From CAZUTK01 sp964623265 (GTDB lineage: Bacteria; Electryoneota; B3-LCP): DNA of 16,319 bases. Made by a program: the position numbers and the translations under genes. This document shows, one piece after another, positions 13,158-16,319 of the stretch. Each line of letters begins with the position of its first letter. The first letter of the stretch is position 1. Below the pieces are notes generated by a model. It did no database searches. It saw only the letters and a list, made by a program, of their open reading frames with translations, and was not told the origin of the DNA. The DNA lies in contig CAZUTK010000062.1 in assembly GCA_964623265.1 (NCBI GenBank), positions 1 through 16,319 on the forward strand, written 5' to 3'.

Positions 13158-15036
13158 TGGATCTCACTTTCAGCAGCAGCTCTTTAGCGCGATAGGGCTT
13201 CTGAATGAACTTAATGGTGCCGTCTTCCAGAATCTTCCAAATCCCGCTTTCTGTGGTATAACCGGAAGTCAGCAGAATTCGCGCTTGAGGATCCATTTTG
13301 CGGATTTCTTCCAGAGCGTTGATTTCCTCCTTGTCCGGGAGCATGAAATCCATAATCACCAGAGAGATCTTTTGCTGCCGATATAATTTCACCGCCTGAG
13401 CGCCGCTTTCCGCTCGAATGACGCGATAGCCTTCCAACTCGAGGATTTCCTGACTGACTCTGCCCAACAGCGTTTCATCCTCCACCAACAATATCACTTC
13501 GCGCTTTTCCGCAGCAGCTTCCGCGGCACCGGAATCCGCGGCAGCTTTCTCCGCGGCGGCGGGGAAATATAGAGCGTATGTCGTCCCTCGTCCAATCTGG
13601 CTTTCCACATTCAAGACGCCGCCATGCTTTCGGACTTCATATCGCGATACCTCGAGATCTTTCGGAATTTTCGTTGCACGGGGAGCTTCTTGGGATAATG
13701 CGTGAGTCGCGTTCGCGCCAAAATTGACAGCACTCTCTCCCGGACCCTGATCCTTCACAGCGACCCAAACGGCACCATCTGCGACGGCTTCCATACCGAT
13801 ATTCCGGGTTTCTGATGCGGACAACTTGCCGGATCGCAGACGAATCGTGCCTCCGTTGGGCATAGACTTCACCGCCTTCAAGCAAATCGTCATCAACGCC
13901 CGCATCGCGCCGCCTTCGTCCGCTTCGAAAAACAGCTCAGCAGGATCCAATTCCAGCGAAAACGCGGCTTTTCCCGCTAGGGAAGAATGCAGGATTGCTG
14001 CACAGCGTCTGGCGATGTCGTTGAGATTGAGCATCTGCTTGGAAAAAAACGGGCGGCTCAACAACTTCAACAATTCGTCGGTGATGCTTACTGCCGCCAG
14101 CGAAGCCTCTTCGATGGCTTGAGCGTTTTGTCTCAAAGCATCGGAGACTTTGTGATCAGAATGGATGGGATTCGAACGAGCGATGATGGTCTGCATGCGG
14201 CTGCTGAAATCCTGCAAAAGCCCTTCCATCAAAAATTTCATCGTCTCGATCTCTTGAGCTTTGCGAAAATTCGCATCGCTCATCGCGGCGCCGCTGTCGG
14301 ATTCGGTGAAGATCAAAACGCATCCGCAGACCTCCCCCAGCTCACCAAACAACGGGATCCCTTGAAGATCTATGTAGAAGCGCTCCTGATCCCCCTCCAG
14401 CGTCCATTCGACGTTCTCATAGCGGCACCTTTCGCCCCGCAGCACCCGCAGCATAATAGAGCCGATTTCCGCTGGACAACAGCGGATGGTGTTGATAAAT
14501 GTCTTCCCGCGCAAGTTTTCACGGGAAGATTCCAATGAAAAAAAACCGGATACATAGCGTTCGCTGGCATCCAATACAGTTCCAACTGAATCAAGCCAGA
14601 CATAGCTAAGAGGCGAATTTTCCAACAATGCTTTGGATTGCTGCCGGATCAGATGTAAATCCTGTTCAAGAGTTCGGTGATAGGAAAGGTCGCGAAGACT
14701 CATCAATATGCCGGCATCCGAGGACCCAGGAGAATCAGAAAGGGGAATCAGAGTGATTTCCACGGTTTGTCCCGTGCGCAGATCCCCGCGGATAGTGATC
14801 ATCTCCGGTGACTTTAACAGGTAATCCACGGCGTTGAAAAAATCGGCATTGGTTTCCCGATCGAGCAGCTGGTAAACAGAGTCCGGTTTTTCAGGATGAT
14901 GAGCGCTTATGAGCAACGCCTCCGCTGCTGCATTCATCCTTAGGATCGCGCCACCGGAATCAATGATCAGCTGAGCATCCGCGGAAGCTCCAAACCAGCG
15001 AGAAAAAGGAGATGATGATTCAGGTGAAAATTCCAT
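13138..15036 (-). CDS. PAS-PAS degenerate histidine kinase-receiver protein
   Basis: A 632-residue soluble signalling protein with no membrane segment. The order is PAS (about 14-115), PAS (about 136-246), a DHp-like helical region (258-330), an HATPase-like domain (338-492), an Ala-rich linker (493-511) and a receiver (513-630). In related kinases the H-box reads A-H-D-F-N-N-L. Here it is LLQDFSSRM, so the phospho-accepting His is Q275. The N-box Asn is replaced by K387 (CLKAVKSMPNGG). The G1 motif DQGPG (D429) remains, but the ATP-lid glycines (GTGLGLA) are gone, replaced by IPKDLEV. The receiver is intact: E519/D520, phospho-acceptor D563 in IMDFMLP, T590 and K613. It therefore probably cannot autophosphorylate and may be a PAS-sensing receiver fed by another kinase. 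Flanking sequence is in frame with no stop, so it is not a decayed pseudogene. Its 3' end overlaps thiE convergently by 20 bp. A TATAGT box on the minus strand (15075-15080) lacks a clear -35. Confidence 0.9.
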   Translation of the reverse strand: MEFSPESSSPFSRWFGASADAQLIIDSGGAILRMNAAAEALLISAHHPEKPDSVYQLLDRETNADFFNAVDYLLKSPEMITIRGDLRTGQTVEITLIPLSDSPGSSDAGILMSLRDLSYHRTLEQDLHLIRQQSKALLENSPLSYVWLDSVGTVLDASERYVSGFFSLESSRENLRGKTFINTIRCCPAEIGSIMLRVLRGERCRYENVEWTLEGDQERFYIDLQGIPLFGELGEVCGCVLIFTESDSGAAMSDANFRKAQEIETMKFLMEGLLQDFSSRMQTIIARSNPIHSDHKVSDALRQNAQAIEEASLAAVSITDELLKLLSRPFFSKQMLNLNDIARRCAAILHSSLAGKAAFSLELDPAELFFEADEGGAMRALMTICLKAVKSMPNGGTIRLRSGKLSASETRNIGMEAVADGAVWVAVKDQGPGESAVNFGANATHALSQEAPRATKIPKDLEVSRYEVRKHGGVLNVESQIGRGTTYALYFPAAAEKAAADSGAAEAAAEKREVILLVEDETLLGRVSQEILELEGYRVIRAESGAQAVKLYRQQKISLVIMDFMLPDKEEINALEEIRKMDPQARILLTSGYTTESGIWKILEDGTIKFIQKPYRAKELLLKVRSIIGGKQ

Positions 15037-15198
15037 TGAGTCGCCTAATTTACTGCGTTAAATGGAACGGAATCACTATAAAATGTTTGACTCTGCGCTG
15101 ATAAGCAACGAATTTCATAAAAATTTCCACCCCATTACACCGCAGGATGAGGCTAGCAACACTTCTATCTTCCGAGCATTTTTTCCAATATCCAACAA

Positions 15199-15212
15199 GT
15201 GAACGATTTCAC
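15199..15212. promoter_or_regulatory. small inverted repeat upstream of aldehyde dehydrogenase
   Basis: GTGAA-CGAT-TTCAC is a perfect 5-bp-arm palindrome whose right edge is 21 bp upstream of the -35 at 15234. Position and symmetry suit an activator or repressor dimer site, but arms this short also arise by chance. No regulator gene for it is identified here. Confidence 0.25.
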
Positions 15213-15233
15213 ACGGAATTCACCCGATAAAAC

Positions 15234-15262
15234 TTGACTTTATTTGATAATTTTAGTATTTT
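15234..15262 (+). promoter_or_regulatory. putative promoter of aldehyde dehydrogenase
   Basis: TTGACT (15234-15239), a 17-base spacer and TATTTT (15257-15262), in the 303-bp divergent gap between the kinase gene and the dehydrogenase. The predicted start near 15269 leaves a leader of about 70 bases. The -35 matches five of six bases and the -10 four of six. Apart from this promoter, the palindrome at 15199 and the weak minus-strand box at 15075, I see nothing else in 15037-15339. Confidence 0.6.
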
Positions 15263-15339
15263 TTAACTTTATGGAGAGATCGTAATTTTTATCGCTTCCC
15301 AAGATACACCGTCATACACTGACCTTCAGGAGCAATATG

Positions 15340-16319
15340 ATGCGTGAGTATAAGAATTTTATAGCCGGAGAATGGTGTGACGCCGTGTCCGGCGAACGCT
15401 TCGAAAACCGGAATCCCGCGGATCACGACGACCTGGTGGGCACGTTCCCTAAATCCGATCTGCGTGATGTGGATCGCGCTGTCGCTGCGGCGAAAAAAGC
15501 CTTCCAGAGCTGGCGGTTGACGCCTGCGCCAAGACGCGGTGATATCGTCAAAAAGGCGGGTGACATCCTGGTTTCCCGCAAGGAAGAGATCGCACGGTTG
15601 ATGACGCGGGAAATGGGCAAAGTTCTGAAGGAAACCAGGGGCGACGTGCAAGAAGGCATTGACACCGCGTACTATGCTGGGTCCGAAGCCCGCAGATTGT
15701 TCAGCTACACCGCGCCGTCCGAACTGCCGAACAAAATGAATTTGTCGTTCAAAATCCCCATCGGAGTCGCCGGCATCATCACCCCCTGGAACTTTCCCAT
15801 GGCGATCCCCACCTGGAAGATCTTCCCCGCTTTAATTTGCGGCAACACGGTGGTCTTCAAGCCCGCTTCGGACACTCCGGCGACGGCGACTGTGTTGGTG
15901 GAGATTCTGCAGGAAGCCGGCGTGCCGGACGGGGTTCTGAATATCGTGCACGGATCCGGGTCGAAAGTCGGGATGCCCATCGTGGATCACCCTGACATCC
16001 AGCTGATTTCCTTCACCGGATCTTCCGCCATAGGCAAAGAGATCAACGCCCGCGCAGGCGCAAAACTGAAGCGGGTCTCCCTCGAACTAGGCGGCAAAAA
16101 CGCACAGATCGTCATGAACGACGCCGACCTGGATCTGGCCCTGGAAGGGGTGCTCTGGGGTGCCTTCGGCACGACCGGACAACGCTGCACCGCCACCTCC
16201 CGGCTCATTTTGCAGGAAGGCATCCATGACCACTTCGTCGAGATGCTGGTGGAACGCGCCCGGAAAATCAAAGTGGGCAACGGACTGGATGAGACTGTGG
16301 AAATGGGTCCCTGCATCAA
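15340..16319 (+). CDS. NAD(P)-dependent aldehyde dehydrogenase (3' truncated by window)
   Basis: The frame is open to the window edge, giving 326 residues of a usual length of about 480. It belongs to the ALDH superfamily, which oxidises aldehydes to acids. Visible features are TPWNFP (148-153, N151 of the oxyanion hole), a FKPASDTP cofactor stretch, FTGSSAIGK in the Rossmann fold, general base E249 in LELGGKN, and catalytic C283 in TGQRCTATSRL. The missing part should hold the late EIFGP-type motif. GQRCTATSR resembles alpha-ketoglutaric semialdehyde and related dehydrogenases, but substrate assignment is not safe. Two ATGs are adjacent (15337 and 15340). AGGAG at 15328-15332 is seven bases from the second, so I prefer that one. 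No stop codon is seen because the gene continues past the window. Confidence 0.93.
   Translation, partial: MREYKNFIAGEWCDAVSGERFENRNPADHDDLVGTFPKSDLRDVDRAVAAAKKAFQSWRLTPAPRRGDIVKKAGDILVSRKEEIARLMTREMGKVLKETRGDVQEGIDTAYYAGSEARRLFSYTAPSELPNKMNLSFKIPIGVAGIITPWNFPMAIPTWKIFPALICGNTVVFKPASDTPATATVLVEILQEAGVPDGVLNIVHGSGSKVGMPIVDHPDIQLISFTGSSAIGKEINARAGAKLKRVSLELGGKNAQIVMNDADLDLALEGVLWGAFGTTGQRCTATSRLILQEGIHDHFVEMLVERARKIKVGNGLDETVEMGPCI

Noticed and set aside
15289..16319. Several minus-strand open frames opposite the aldehyde dehydrogenase
   Set aside because: The plus strand carries all ALDH motifs in one uninterrupted frame. The reverse frames are a by-product of GC-rich codon use.

Overview
The window looks like a chromosomal segment from an uncultivated bacterium of the FCB superphylum (Bacteroidota, Fibrobacterota, KSB1 or Zixibacteria-like lineages). 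The main reason is a large secreted beta-helix protein ending in a type IX secretion (T9SS)-type C-terminal sorting domain with the NPFN motif common in those groups. A PorV/FadL-like barrel starting with an 'R-A-x-G-M-G-N-A' N-terminus, a DNRLRE-type lipoprotein and a TPR lipoprotein support this. The phylum cannot be fixed from the sequence alone. No mobile element, CRISPR array, tRNA or rRNA is visible.

Layout. Positions 21-7574 form a minus-strand block. In transcription order it holds a radical SAM protein of the AmmeMemoRadiSam type, a DNRLRE-like lipoprotein, an outer-membrane barrel protein (overlapping it by GTGA), a TPR lipoprotein, ribose-5-phosphate isomerase B, serine hydroxymethyltransferase and an isochorismatase-family cysteine hydrolase. 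Positions 7575-8133 are a divergent intergenic region with a strong plus-strand intrinsic terminator, which implies an otherwise unannotated short transcript, followed by a near-consensus promoter for the secreted beta-helix protein (8134-10221). A tight thiazole/thiamine operon follows, thiG-thiH-thiS-thiE (10339-13157), in which every junction overlaps. Convergent to it, and overlapping the end of thiE by 20 bp, is a PAS-PAS-histidine kinase-receiver protein (13138-15036). Its kinase part has lost the phospho-accepting His and other catalytic motifs while its receiver is intact. The window ends inside an aldehyde dehydrogenase gene that has its own promoter.

How the genes fit together. The DNRLRE lipoprotein, barrel and TPR lipoprotein look like one envelope module. 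RpiB and GlyA are housekeeping pentose-phosphate and one-carbon enzymes. ThiG, ThiH, ThiS and ThiE make the thiazole from DXP, ThiS-thiocarboxylate and tyrosine-derived dehydroglycine, then join it to the pyrimidine. ThiF, ThiC and ThiD must lie elsewhere. Use of ThiH rather than the oxygen-dependent ThiO, together with a second radical SAM enzyme, fits an anaerobic or microaerobic life.

The most unusual items are the degenerate hybrid kinase, the orphan structured transcript around 7700-7964, a 9-G homopolymer inside the barrel gene, and a very regular 26-27-residue coil array with a cysteine ladder in the secreted protein.
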